Shown here: piece by piece, positions 1 through 10,745 of the stretch | Numbering within the stretch: position 1 is the stretch's first letter | Layout: each line of letters starts with the position of its first letter | Origin: Ridgeia piscesae | Lineage: Eukaryota > Annelida > Polychaeta > Sabellida > Siboglinidae | Direction of reading: 5' to 3' | Assembly (NCBI GenBank): GCA_025642075.2 | Contig: JAODUO010000890.1 | Location: 215,001-279,000 of the forward strand | Length of the DNA stretch: 64,000 nt | The notes under the pieces: generated by a model | The model's input: the letters and a program-made list of their open reading frames with translations, nothing else | Told to the model about the DNA's origin: nothing | Database searches by the model: none | Made by a program: the position numbers and the translations under genes

Positions 1-833
1 TATTGTTTCCTGTCCCCAATCAGCTCTACTCGCGCGGAATCTCGTCATGTAGTGTGAAACACTTACAGGCCCTATTGGTTGATATAAATTTCAACAGTAA
101 AAAACATTAATTGAAAGATGAAATCAAGCCAATAGTGAGCGTAATTATTATAGGTATTAATATTTGACCGACTTCGTCAACAGGTCTATTCATTTGTGCG
201 TTTCGGCTGCTGGGTTCAAGGTCATTTTGGACCGCGATAGCAGTACTGTATTATCCCTCAGTTTGCATCGCCAGACGAGGCGCATTGGCTCTGAATTTAT
301 TTCAAAACGGTACGCCATTCGCAAGTTTTACTCAGTTCAACATTCGCCAGTGTATAATATTTTAACATAATACACATTTGTGATGATTGTCAACGTCAAT
401 TAGTTTTAGAAATCACGCATAGACCGCGCAACCAGCACATTGTCATTGGCTTCGGTTGTTGTTGTGGCGGGGGGGGGGGTGACGCCCCTGGCGGCATATA
501 ATGTATAACGCGCGCCTCATTTATAACGCGGTTCGATTTCGTGGACCCCATCTACCGCGTTATACCGAGGCGCGACTGTGTATAGCGAGAAACATGTCGT
601 GTGCCGAGACCATGTGATTCACCCAGTCGTGTGCGCGGGGAAAAAAACCTGCGCCATTTCTGGAATGCGTTACGTGTTCGCCTCAACTACCCAGATGCCG
701 TGAGTTACGTGACAGCACACTTTAGCCCCATATATCCGTCTGGAGAATTAATACCAGGGCGGCCTTACCCGAGAATACGGTAGAGACGCTGATTGGTTCT
801 CGGGACGAATTTGAAATAACATTAAAGTTACAC
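1..833. other. No recognised gene
   Basis: Unique-looking, relatively CG-rich DNA. Short open frames at 164-370 and 601-783 on the plus strand have no ATG or domain support and no splice context that I can defend. An 11-base G run near 470 is the only low-complexity spot. Confidence 0.5.
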
Positions 834-867
834 TATATTTAATCAGCCGATAAGCTGATTAAATATA
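834..867. repeat. Perfect 14-bp hairpin with 6-nt loop
   Basis: The arm TATATTTAATCAGC at 834-847 is followed by the loop CGATAA and its exact reverse complement at 854-867. It does not extend on either side. It is not associated with any gene I can see. It could be the core of a palindromic MITE or a chance palindrome in AT-rich DNA. Confidence 0.8.
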
Positions 868-954
868 TCGACAAAATTTGGCTGACGCTATCTTCCATTA
901 ACCAGGCTCCGTCAGGTGGCAGCACTTTTCAACCCTTCAAATATATCTTCTCGG

Positions 955-1430
955 CGAAGTTACTCCCGACTGCCGCTTTCTCTGTCGTTCCTTTCTTTCC
1001 TGCCTCTTTTCTTCCTGTCATCATCCCTGTTATTGACTTCCTTTTCGTCATCTACTCTCACTTCATTACTTCTCTTCATATTTCCTCCTGTCGCATATAC
1101 TTCTCTCCTCTCATGTTCCATTGTCACTCCCTCATTCTCTACACTGACTACAGTCACTTTCTCCCCTGTCACCTTCCTGCATGTCATGTTTTCTGTTGTT
1201 CTTTCTCATTTTGTTTTCCTTGTAATCACCCTCCCTCCTCTCAGTCTCCTTTCCTCATCCTTCTTTTCACTACATTGCTCCTTCCGACCTTTCTCCCTGT
1301 CATCGCTCTCTATTCCATCCGTCCCTTTGGTCATTCTCAAATCCACCCCTTCACAAGATCGGTTAGCCTAGCTATCTCTGCTGCTATACATCCACGTTCC
1401 AACACCCCAAGCACTGGAAAGTGAATATTT
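955..1430. repeat. Imperfect polypyrimidine tract
   Basis: About 470 bp of CT-rich plus strand with no fixed period. It produces a long Ser/Leu/Phe-rich frame on plus and a Lys/Arg/Glu/Asp-rich frame on minus, both of which look like compositional artefacts. The minus-strand frame at 960-1187 is rich in charged residues, so a low-complexity exon cannot be fully excluded. Confidence 0.55.
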
Positions 1431-2529
1431 CCTCCATTGTCTCTGCCCAAGACTCCGCATCCAGATACTGCAAAATCCTATGGTTTATAATAATAGACAA
1501 TAGTCATCAGTTCGGTTTATGTTACATCATACTAGGAAATGATGCCATAAATATCTTGTGTTATAGCTTTCTTATTTGAACTGTCCGACTTAATATTGAG
1601 TTTACCACACTGTCACTGTCTTAGGTATTGCGATTTACGTAGAGCAGATAGTATTAACGATTTTAGGCAGTACGTGTTTTTTACGGGATTTTCATTTTAT
1701 TGATTTAATGATGATAAAACATTTCTTTATAATATAAAATGATATGTCATATGTGGATACTACATTGCTGCACGTTGTAGTTTCATAGCGGTTCGAAAAC
1801 ACTTATATAATATGACAAGTTTTCTATATGCATATAACCATAACACATGTATACGTTTGCCCCAAAACAGGTTGTACAGCGCGAAAGATGGACTTCTTCA
1901 TGTACTTGTCAAAATCGCCAAACACAAGTAGCCGCCGATACCATGCATGGCAACCACCATAATAATCGATTAAAATTGCATGATTTCCGTGATCATTCTA
2001 ACCGGAAAAGTGTTACATTGCTTCTGCTTGTAATTATCCTTCGGAAAATAAAACTGTAAACACAATTTGGAGACAGCCCGATTATGACAACCAAAAAAGA
2101 AGAAAACTAAAGTCCTACCGGGGACTGATTAGTAATTTACCGCATTAAACTAATTGGCAGATTGACTGAGTGTTATTATTTTATCCCTGTCTTTGTTTTA
2201 TATGAGCACGTTTAACTTCACTTAAACCATATTTTCAGTTTTATAATAACACTGCATGGTACAGTCGAATGCAACACACAGTGGCGTGTCAATGTATTGT
2301 ATCTTAAAAAACAAACTACATTGTTTCTTTATAATGTTTATAAAATAGTTCAAACACCCTGGATATGATTATAAATTATTAATATTAGTATACGATTTGG
2401 ATGTGTGGATGGTTCCATAATGGTAATATCAGAGCTATTCGGAATGCATCTAATGCATCATCATTAGTTTTAAGATAATTAGGCTTATTTAGAGAAGGGA
2501 GGATTTTTATACATTCAGTACTAAAGTAA
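1431..2529. other. No recognised gene; AT-rich spacer
   Basis: No domain-bearing frame, RNA gene or tandem repeat seen. The 70-codon plus frame at 1847-2059 has no support beyond being open. Confidence 0.5.
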
Positions 2530-2828
2530 AGGTAAGTTCTTATTTACCACATTATCGAATTCTCAAGATTGCTCAAAGCGATTTACATTTTATTCCCTTG
2601 CCGATCTCTTGAATTATATTCTATCTCGGCCTTTCTGGGAAGATTCCAGCCACTCTGCAATTAATGCGCAAAGACCATTCGTGCACGAATATACACCACT
2701 GTCAATAGCCAGGTACTCATTATTCACCTGAGTGGCCTAGAGTCATGTTGAGTGAAAACAATTGCCCAAATGATTCGGGTTCTCATAGTCGAGAGTCCGA
2801 AGCTTTAGCTACTGCACCACTGCGCTAC
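2530..2828 (-). mobile_element. tRNA-derived SINE, diverged copy
   Basis: Read on the minus strand, the element starts near 2828 with a tRNA-like head: an A-box-like GCGCAGTGGTGCAGTAGC, the stretch CGGACTCTCGACTA, and a decayed B box around 2774-2785. It continues with GGGCAATTGTTTTCACTC and GTACCTGGCTATTGACAGTG. The same blocks, in the same order, occur in the better preserved copy at 49785-50155 (+). Towards 2530 the tail contains GTAAATCGCTTTGAG, which resembles the LINE-derived 3' tails of many metazoan SINEs. The limits are approximate because no target-site duplication was identified. Confidence 0.6.
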
Positions 2829-3275
2829 TACAAGTACATTTTTGCATAAAAATATGGGTAAAAAAGCTTGGCTCCATTTTTTTAGATACGCTTCTTGGCA
2901 AATACTGTATCGGGAAATGCTATATCAAGTGCGTTAATATTGTGATAACATAATTTCTTGATTGCACCTTTTTTATTCAGGACTGTTTTCTCATCAAGAT
3001 ATTGTCAGTATTGCACAAAAATACACAAAAGGTACACATAATTTTATAAGTGTACACACATTATGTCTACACCCATGTTTGATTACACTTAATTTTGTGT
3101 CTACAAAATAACACAAAATGAATAAAATATGGGATTGTACGTACAGTATCCCTACAGTGCCACCTCTCCATTGTCAACTGATATATTATTCGTGTATTTC
3201 CGTGATTACGTGGGGTTAAATTTATTTAGCCCATGCAGAATACGACAAGATTGTTTAAACGTTTGATGATCACGC
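2829..3275. other. No recognised gene
   Basis: AT-rich spacer. A small inverted repeat, ATTTTGTGT...ACACAAAAT, lies near 3091-3119, within a patch of repeated ACAC/TGTG words from 3010 on. Nothing else was seen. Confidence 0.45.
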
Positions 3276-3281
3276 TTTATT
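3276..3281 (-). terminator. Candidate polyadenylation signal AATAAA
   Basis: On the minus strand AATAAA begins three bases after the TGA of the terminal exon at 3284-3535. Such a tight fit is known in animal genes but also arises by chance in AT-rich DNA. It supports the minus-strand reading of this exon over the equally open plus-strand frame. Confidence 0.35.
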
Positions 3282-3283
3282 TC

Positions 3284-3535
3284 TCATGCCACAGTGTACA
3301 CGATGTCACTCGCGTTATTACGGAACTTGTCAGTCGTCAGAATGGAACCAGAGTTAGTATTTGCGCGATTTAAGAGGATTGAAAAATTTCTGGTAGGCTC
3401 TGCATACGGCGTTTCCACTTCTGTAGCAGCGACAGGAGCAGCACTTTCTCCAAGTGGGCTCGTATTTGTGGAAGTGATGGCAGGCGGCGTGACAGCAACA
3501 GTAGCCATTTCTGCAGGATATGTTGCAATATTGGA
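3284..3535 (-). CDS. Candidate terminal exon, Ala/Thr/Pro-rich small protein
   Basis: On the minus strand a good 3' splice site (TTACTTTGTTTCAG) ends at 3536, followed by 83 sense codons and TGA at 3284-3286. The translation is rich in Ala, Thr, Pro, Ser and Asn, contains no cysteine and ends in DIVYTVA. No family is recognised. The frame after the acceptor is phase 0, matching the phase-0 donor of the signal-peptide exon at 5195-5263. Together they would give a 106-residue secreted or membrane-tethered product across an intron of about 1.66 kb that carries only repeats. The plus strand is also open here (3294-3539) but has no ATG at its start and no polyadenylation signal. The pairing is inference: extra exons or a different partner are possible. 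Confidence 0.35.
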   Translation of the reverse strand, partial: SNIATYPAEMATVAVTPPAITSTNTSPLGESAAPVAATEVETPYAEPTRNFSILLNRANTNSGSILTTDKFRNNASDIVYTVA

Positions 3536-3654
3536 CTGAAACAAAGTAACGCCATTACAGTTCCCTGTCCCTTACCAAAAATAGCATTCAAATACCAATG
3601 GTATTTGAATTGTATTTGAATTATCCTAGGGGGTATTATGGCCAAGGGTATCTG

Positions 3655-3810
3655 AATTGTTTTTAAATGATATTTTGGATTCTTTGTACCGTTCAGTGGT
3701 ATTGAATGGTATTTTAAATTACCGTTGAGAGTACCACTGAGTCCTACTGAAATATCATTGAATGGTCCAATGGTACTGAATGATACTGAATGGTATTCAA
3801 TGGTAATCAG
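3655..3810. repeat. Degenerate TGAATGGTA-type repeat
   Basis: Short words such as TGAATGGTAT, TGAATGATAC and ATTGAATGGTCC recur in loose tandem just before the GT tract. It looks like an old, decayed microsatellite with a unit of about 10 bp. Confidence 0.6.
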
Positions 3811-3824
3811 GCTGTTTCGTGTAA

Positions 3825-4048
3825 GGTGTGTGTGTGTGTGTGTTGTTTGTGTGTGTGTGCGTGCGTGCGTGCGTGCGTGCGTGTGTGTGTGGGTGTGTGT
3901 GTGTGCGCGCGCGCGTGCGTTTGCATTTGTGTGTGTATGTGTGTGTGTATGTGAGTGTGTGTGAGTGTGTGATCAAATGTGTGTATGCGAGAGAGTGTGT
4001 GTATGTTTGTATGTATTTGTATGTATGTGTGTTTGTGCGGGTATGTGC
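3825..4048. repeat. Compound (GT)n/(GC)n microsatellite
   Basis: GT repeats with GTGC, GCGC, GTAT and GAGT variants. The long Cys/Val or Thr/His frames over it are artefacts. Confidence 0.95.
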
Positions 4049-4193
4049 ATTAATGTTTATTGGCATACAGGCCTGCCACGTATAAAACAATTCAGTGCTG
4101 CTTGTGTTAGGTTAAAATAAACATGACTGCATCATTGGAATGTTGAGCAACATTATATTTGCCACAACATAAAATGAGAAAGGCTGAATAGAA

Positions 4194-4316
4194 TAACGTC
4201 ACGGCACTATAAGTACTAACGTCACGACACTATATGTACAAATGTCACGACACTATAAGTACCAACGTCACGACAATATAAACACCAACGTCACGACACT
4301 ATAAGTACCAACGCAC
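4194..4316. repeat. Minisatellite, about 25-bp unit x5
   Basis: Units built on AACGTCACGACACTATAAGT followed by ACC, with small changes. Five copies are visible before the array breaks at ACGCACAGTACTC. Confidence 0.85.
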
Positions 4317-4867
4317 AGTACTCACTGCAAAACGGGTATATATCTGCCTCTGAAAATATAAAGACGTGGTATATTTATTATAATTACACATGGTATCACT
4401 CAGTGACACACGCGTATAATGTGCAACATTTTAAGGTAACTTATAAGCAAGCATACATCGGCCGAGTTAAATGTATCCAACACACCATTGGAATGTTGCT
4501 TATCGTGAAAGTTCCTTAACTATAATATTGGACTACCATTATACAGTGAGCATTTTTGCAGATTCCAGTTCAGTCTCATGTGGATAAGCAAATTTACAAA
4601 TGTATGAATTAAATGCCGGCGGAACTGTGTGATATTTTCAATTGATCTAAGACCGAGCAAAACCCACATGCAACATGATTTATTTTAACATGCAAACACT
4701 TACTTGCTTTCTGCAGCGGAGGGTACTGAAAAGTAATGTTTGAAATCCAGCTTAAACAGTTTTATTAATAAGAACACAAGCAAACTATATTTGAGTTAGA
4801 AGTTATATTGAAGACCACATCGTAAATAAATGTACCGAGTTTAAAGGTTTGTGTTCTACGTCCCAAT

Positions 4868-4965
4868 GTGTATGCGAGCTGGTGTGCGTGCGTATGTGCG
4901 TGTGTGCGTGTGTATATGTGCATGGGCGTGTGGTGCGTGCGGGTGTGTGTGTGTGCGCGCGAGTA
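4868..4965. repeat. GT/GC-rich microsatellite
   Basis: Interrupted GTGTGC/GTGCGT repeats; no gene content. The stretch 4320-4867 before it shows no gene. Confidence 0.8.
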
Positions 4966-5194
4966 GTAAACATGACCTTAATGATAAATTGGGTGCATTT
5001 GTTTAGTATATTAATTTGTTGATTGCTTGACTACATTTGTAATATTATAATAATTATTTATGTAATAAAAAAGCGATTTTTCTCGCGAGGGATGTCCAAG
5101 GCAGATGATAAACGTCGCTGCCAATCGTGTTGCTCAAATCATTCAGTTGCATTAAAATAGGAACATAAAGATATGTAATGGCGAATGTGCTTAC

Positions 5195-5263
5195 GTTCGC
5201 GTGATTCTCAGGAAGAATCGCCATCATCATTAGCACCATCAGCACCACGGCAAACTTCTTCAT
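5195..5263 (-). CDS. Candidate first coding exon: signal peptide
   Basis: From the ATG at 5263 the minus strand encodes 23 residues, MKKFAVVLMVLMMMAILP then ENHAN. This is a textbook signal peptide: a short basic N-terminus, a hydrophobic core rich in Val, Leu and Met, then a polar end with a plausible cleavage site after Asn-His-Ala. The coding stretch is followed directly by the splice donor GTAAGC at 5194. A TATA-like box lies about 84 bp upstream of the ATG, so the 5' UTR would be about 55-60 nt. The open frame extends upstream of the ATG, but without a better start. An exon that is just a signal peptide is common in animal secreted-peptide precursors. The best downstream partner in the window is the phase-matched exon at 3284-3535. 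The mature product is unknown, with no cysteine scaffold or dibasic sites. Confidence 0.45.
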
Positions 5264-5346
5264 GGTTGACTTGTACCAGATGTTTCCTCGCAAACGTCAG
5301 ACACTCTTCGTTTTCTCTGGACACAATCTGCGCCGTCAAGGACTCG

Positions 5347-5355
5347 TATATTTAT
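5347..5355 (-). promoter_or_regulatory. TATA-like box for the signal-peptide exon
   Basis: The minus strand reads GCATAAATATACG here. A start site 25-30 bp downstream would fall near 5317-5325, giving a short leader before the ATG at 5263. This is an isolated AT motif in a locally GC-moderate stretch, which makes it more meaningful than the many TA runs elsewhere. Confidence 0.35.
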
Positions 5356-5452
5356 GCGGTCAAGCCGGATACGGGTAAACAGTTTTGGTCGACGTGGCTG
5401 TCTTATGAAAGATTGACATGCCAGTAGACACGCCCACCCATCCACTCACCTT

Positions 5453-6640
5453 CCCTTTCTACTCACTCTCCCTCCCTCCCTCCCTCCCTCCCTCCCTCCC
5501 TCCCTCCCTCCCTCCCTCCCTCCCTCCCTCCCTCCCTCCCCCCCTCCCTCCCTCCCTCCTCCTCCCTCCCTCCCTCCCTCCCTCCTCCCTCCCTCCCCTC
5601 CTCCTCCTCCTCCTCCTCTCCTCCCTCCCTCCCCCTCCCTCCCATCCATCCATTCCTTCTTCTTCCTTCCCTCCCTCCCTCATTCCTTTCCCTCCGTCCT
5701 CCTCCCTTCCCCTCCCCTCCGTCCGTCCCGTCCAATCCTCCTCACGTCCGTCCGTCCGTCCGTCCGTCCGTCCGTCCGTCCGTCCGTCCGTCCGTCCGTC
5801 CGTCCGTCCGTCCGTCCTCCTCCTCCTCCTCCTCCTTCTTCCTCCTCCTCCCTCCGCACCTTCCCTCATTCCTCCTCCCTTCCTTCACTCACCCTCCCAC
5901 CCTTTCCCCCTCCCACCTCCCCTACTCCTCTCTCTCTCCCGTCCTCACGCACTTACTCATTCACTCCTTCCATCCATCCCCGCCTCCCTATCTCCCTCCA
6001 TCCTCCATTCCTCCATCCCTCCCATCCCATCCATCCACCCACCCACCCCATCCCCATCCATCCCCATTCTTCTCTCCATCCGTCCCTCCGCACCTCCCTC
6101 ATTCCCTTCCCTTCCTCACTCACCCACCCACCCTTTCCCCCTCCCACCTCCCTCCTGCTTCTTCTCTCCCTCTCCCAATCCTCACACACTTACTCATTCA
6201 CTCCTTCCATCCATCCCCGCCTCCCTATCTCCCTCCATCCCTCCATCCCTCCATCCTCCATCCATCCATCCATCCATCCATCCATCCATCCATCCATCCA
6301 TCCATCCATCCATCCACCTCCTCATTCCCTCTCCCTTCCTCCACCCACCCACCCACCCACCCATCCATCCATTCTTCTCTCCATCCGTCCTTCCGCACCT
6401 CCCTCATTCCCTCCTCCCTTCCTCACTCACCCACCCACCCTTTTCCCCTCCCACCTCCCTCCTGCTTCTTCTCTCCCTCTCACTTCCCACACTCTTCCCT
6501 CCTGCGTCCTCCGTCCTCCCCCCTTCCCTTCCCCCTCAGTCCCTCCTTCCCACCTTCCCTCCGATCCTTCCTCCCTCCTCCCTCCTTCATACCTCTCCCT
6601 TCCTCCCTCCTTCCCTACCTCCAAGACCAGTTCATGTTTG
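5453..6640. repeat. 1.2-kb pyrimidine satellite: CCCT, CCGT, CATC blocks
   Basis: The plus strand is almost only C and T with A and G confined to sub-blocks: (CCCT)n from 5465, (CCGT)n at about 5746-5816, and (CATC)n at about 6253-6316. A longer unit is superposed: a segment with ACTCACCCACCCACCCTTT, then cttcttctctccctct and tactcattcactcc, starts at about 5886, 6118 and 6424, so the array also has a higher-order period of roughly 230-310 bp. The 415-codon plus frame of Pro/Ser/Leu is an artefact. Confidence 0.95.
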
Positions 6641-6792
6641 TTCGAAAGAAAGTCAGTTCTCGTGATGGGCCACTTGCCAGAGAATGCCAGAGTGCTATGT
6701 CAGAGAAATAAGCCGTAACCCGCTTGATAGTCTACGTATGTGTAAACATGCAAACTTTATAGTCAAATTGCGTGATTTGCGTATGTGGTTCT

Positions 6793-7395
6793 GGAAAGTT
6801 TAGACATCGTTTGTTAAACTACTTCTATAAATGACGACTAACCTTTCGGCAACGACACAGATTTAGATGTGTCACGCATGCTGGCTGTGAAGGTAATTGT
6901 TAGATGTATACATGCTTAGAATGGCATTTACTTTAAATCGTATTAATGTATTTTATCGTTGTCACCCAAAGACTTGGTGAGAAAGTCGTAAATGAGTATG
7001 GCAATTTCTCACGAAACGTCAACAAAGTGGGTTCTGATGAGAGCCAAAATAAGCATATTCGCATAAAATCATTATTTATATTACACGAGGAAAGCACATG
7101 GATGAGACCGGAAAGTTTAGACATCGTTTGTTAAACTACTTCTATAAATGACGACTAACCTTTCTGCAACGACACAGATTTAGATGTGTCACGCATGCTG
7201 GCTGTGAAGATAATTGTTATGTGTATACATGCCTAGAATGGCATTTACTATAAATCGTGTTAATGCAATTTATCGTTGTCACACAAATGACTTGGTGAGC
7301 AAGTCGTAAATGTGTGTGGCAATTTCTCACGAAACGTCAACAAAGTGGGTTCCGATGAGAGCCAAAATAAGAAGAAAGCACACGGATGAGACCGG
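6793..7395. repeat. Direct tandem duplication, unit about 317 bp
   Basis: The block beginning GGAAAGTTTAGACATCG at 6793 recurs at 7110 with few differences over most of its length (TTTCGGCAACG versus TTTCTGCAACG, for example). The second copy lacks about 29 bp around the AAGCATATTCGCATA segment. A remnant of a third start, GATGAGACCGGTAAAGAGC, follows at 7385. No coding potential was recognised. Confidence 0.9.
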
Positions 7396-7635
7396 TAAAG
7401 AGCTCGGACATCGTGCTCTTTAAAACGTTAAGTTTCATAGCCCTGTGGTGCATCAATTCAATATACACACGAACGCACTGTACTGACTAACTACTATTGA
7501 CGGGATGGTTACTCATATCATCATACTATATTTATTTTGTATTCACTCGATATATCATATTTGTCACATAACTTGTTGTTGAGAATCGGTAAATAAAACG
7601 TAAACCTGTTTTGGTTGTACTGACTAGTGAGTGAC

Positions 7636-8256
7636 GCATTCAACAAAATTGTACGTATTATAAGTCCCACCGGATGTCCTTGTTCGCAATCATACAGAAT
7701 AGACAGCATTTTACATATTAAGTCCCACCGGATGTTTTTGTTTGCCATCATAAACAGAAGATACAACATTTTACGTATTATAAGTCCCACGGATGCCCTT
7801 GTTCACCATCACACAGATAAGACAACATTTTACATATTATAAGTCCCACCGGATGTCCTTGTTCACCATCACAAAAGAACAGACAACATTTTACGTATTA
7901 TAAGTCCCACCGGATGTCCTTGTTCACCATCACACAGAAAGACAACATTTTAATATTAAATAAGTCCCACCGGATGTCCTTGTTCACCATCACACAGAAG
8001 AGACAACATTTTAAACGTATTAAATAAGTCCCACCGGATGTCCTTGTTCACCATCACACAGAAAGACAACATTTTAATATTAAATAAGTCCCACCGGATG
8101 TTCTTGTTCACCATCACACAGAAGAGACAACATTTTAAACGTATTAAAAGTCCCACCGGATGTCCTTGTTCGCCATCACACAGAAGAGACAACATTTTAA
8201 CGTATTAAAAGTCCCACCGGATGTTCTTGTTCACCATCACACAGAAAACACAACGT
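7636..8256. repeat. Minisatellite, about 60-64-bp unit x10
   Basis: Ten units carry AAGTCCCACCGGATGT, then CTTGTTCACCATCACACAG and GACAACATTTTA. Unit starts are near 7661, 7721, 7781, 7841, 7901, 7961, 8025, 8085, 8148 and 8209. Early units have ACGTATTAT before AAGTCCC, while later ones have TAATATTAAAT or TTAAACGTATTAAA. A pair of alternating subtypes (offsets 60 and 64) is visible in the middle. The small open frames on both strands only reflect the repeat. Confidence 0.95.
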
Positions 8257-8729
8257 ACATTCAACGATACTGGGAAATTCACTAAACGCTTGAAACGTGC
8301 GTGACAACAGCTCGTCCATCTAGCGTGACCAAGTCACTGCGTCTGGCACAAGGCGGTACCACGGTTTACCGCATTCTGGGTTTGACTTGTTATTTATTGG
8401 TGGCAATTCCAGAAGGAATAGCCTGTGCAGACCAGTCCTTATCGTGCGGTTTCACTGGGTTCTCCAAGTCAATAACCATATTTGCAAATAAGTTCAATTT
8501 TAAATAATAATTTTAAAGAGGTCAATGACAACATTAAGAAGTAGATCATTTCAAAAATACATGTATATTATAGACCATTTCAGAACGATATCATATATCT
8601 CTCTCCGATGTGTAGAATTTTGGAATGTGGTAAGTAGAAGAAATAATTTGCGAATTAATGTTAGGTAGTGCCTAAGTGAGGTCTCGCCACGTATTTAGTC
8701 GAATGTACACATACATACATTTGGTGCGC
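8257..8729. other. No recognised gene
   Basis: Ordinary AT-rich sequence. The plus frame at 8301-8507 shows no domain or splice support. Confidence 0.4.
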
Positions 8730-8841
8730 GCTCACTCACTCACTCACTCACCCACTCACGCACTCACTCACCTACTCACGCACTCACTCACTCATTCATT
8801 CACCCACACGCGCGCGCGCGCGGACAAACACACACACACAC
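8730..8841. repeat. (ACTC)n, (GC)n and (AC)n compound microsatellite
   Basis: ACTC repeats with ACCC and ACGC variants, then a short CGCGCG run and an ACACAC run. Confidence 0.9.
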
Positions 8842-8973
8842 AGGAAACGTAAGAATTGGCGCATGCATGCAAAGCATAACGTTGCCAAGACGTTCCGCAA
8901 TGCGCTGCTGCGGATTCGCACAATCAGTGGTCACGTCATTGCGGTTTCCGCCCGACAACTAGTACGGCGTAAC

Positions 8974-9150
8974 ATGTATTCGAATTCGAAGTGGATCCAC
9001 GGCATGTCAGGTGTCTTCTTCGTCATGTTTATCTGCTCGTTACTAATAGCTTTTATGTTTAATGGTTCCAATCTTGTTGTAGTAAACGGCCACGATGACA
9101 TCGAGATGTGGACTACGAGTTCTATATCGCATGGAGACTTACACGACTAG
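8974..9150 (+). CDS. Short open frame with a membrane segment, uncertain
   Basis: ATG at 8974, 58 codons, TAG at 9148-9150. It has a hydrophobic run (GVFFVMFICSLLIAFMF) that could be a signal anchor, followed by a polar, acidic end. Codon use looks coding-like, and 108 bp further on there is a strong splice donor (CA then GTAAGT near 9259) that this frame cannot reach because of the stop. It may be a broken exon or chance. No family is recognised. Confidence 0.2.
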   Translation: MYSNSKWIHGMSGVFFVMFICSLLIAFMFNGSNLVVVNGHDDIEMWTTSSISHGDLHD

Positions 9151-9442
9151 TCTATAGCCTGTCCTACGGCTACGATCTTCCAAGTGGCGATTCCGTCATT
9201 CGTCTTGCAATTTGGGATGAAGATTGTTGACGACGACACCGCCATGTCGGACCGGTTCAGTAAGTCGGTTGTTGTCATTAGTTACCAGTGCGCCGTAATC
9301 CATGACAGTGATTTATATAAATGCAATGTTTTAATGTATTGAATGACATTTTAAGCAACTCTCCACAACAGGGGTTAAAATGTGCTGCCACCTCACGGCG
9401 TCTGGGTAGTCGAGGCGAACACGTAACGCATTCCAGTGTAAG

Positions 9443-9818
<376 letters not shown>

Positions 9819-10226
9819 ATAGGAGTTACCATTGAAAGTAGGATCTTAGATTCATAAGGTATGAATATGAACTTTGTATTTTAAGAATACCAGTTAAATG
9901 TTAGACAGTTATGATCAAATATTTCCTATACTGTTATCTAGTAATCAATATATTTAGATTTGTTTTACGAAACTTCGAAACAATGAAATTTACAGCGGTG
10001 TCTATTGATGTCACGATTATTTGGCTGTGTGTGCTTCTTCCTTTGCAATCAATACGGGAGTACGTGCAACAGTATTTTTTAAACGAAATTACGAACAGTT
10101 AATATTTCCATTTTAGTTCGCACCACCTGACACCTGTAATCCTGCATTAGGCAATCAATTATTGTTTACTATCACTTTGTAGTTATAATACGTTATATGA
10201 ACTATATATTTTTATACGATTTCATA
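9819..10226. other. No recognised gene
   Basis: AT-rich DNA. The plus frame at 9911-10102 is open but featureless. Confidence 0.4.
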
Positions 10227-10269
<43 letters not shown>

Positions 10270-10284
10270 ATTTTGTATTATATT

Positions 10285-10330
<46 letters not shown>

Positions 10331-10381
10331 AATATAATATAAAAATTACATATTTATATGTTGATTGTTAGTTATATATAT

Positions 10382-10449
<68 letters not shown>

Positions 10450-10548
10450 CAACATCAACAAAATGAATAGTCAAAACGATTATAGACTGTAAGTATTATA
10501 TAACAATAAAATTGTAGCCATAATCAGGATTCAGTCACGGGATCTGAA

Positions 10549-10599
<51 letters not shown>

Positions 10600-10635
10600 T
10601 ATCATAATATCATAAAATAATATTATATAATATAT

Positions 10636-10723
<88 letters not shown>

Positions 10724-10745
10724 ATATATATATATCATATATATT
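10227..10745. repeat. Cluster of (TA)n tracts
   Basis: Six or more TA runs separated by 10-100 bp of AT-rich DNA, ending in the self-complementary TATATGATATATATATATCAT near 10717-10737. Confidence 0.95.

Noticed and set aside
916..1424. Ser/Leu-rich 151-codon protein
   Set aside because: Compositional effect of the polypyrimidine tract; no ATG at the start.
3294..3539. Plus-strand 81-codon hydrophobic frame
   Set aside because: It opposes the minus exon candidate, starts with GTG and has no splice or polyadenylation support; the minus reading is better.
5746..5816. Telomere-like or centromere-like repeat
   Set aside because: Simple CCGT tetranucleotide; no TTAGGG-type units anywhere in the window.
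5418..6665. 415-codon Pro/Ser/Leu frame
   Set aside because: Pure consequence of the CCCT/CCGT/CATC satellite; the short non-repeat ends carry no domain.
7636..8256. CRISPR-like array
   Set aside because: Ten regular units, but the whole 60-bp unit is conserved with no unique spacers, and the genome is eukaryotic.
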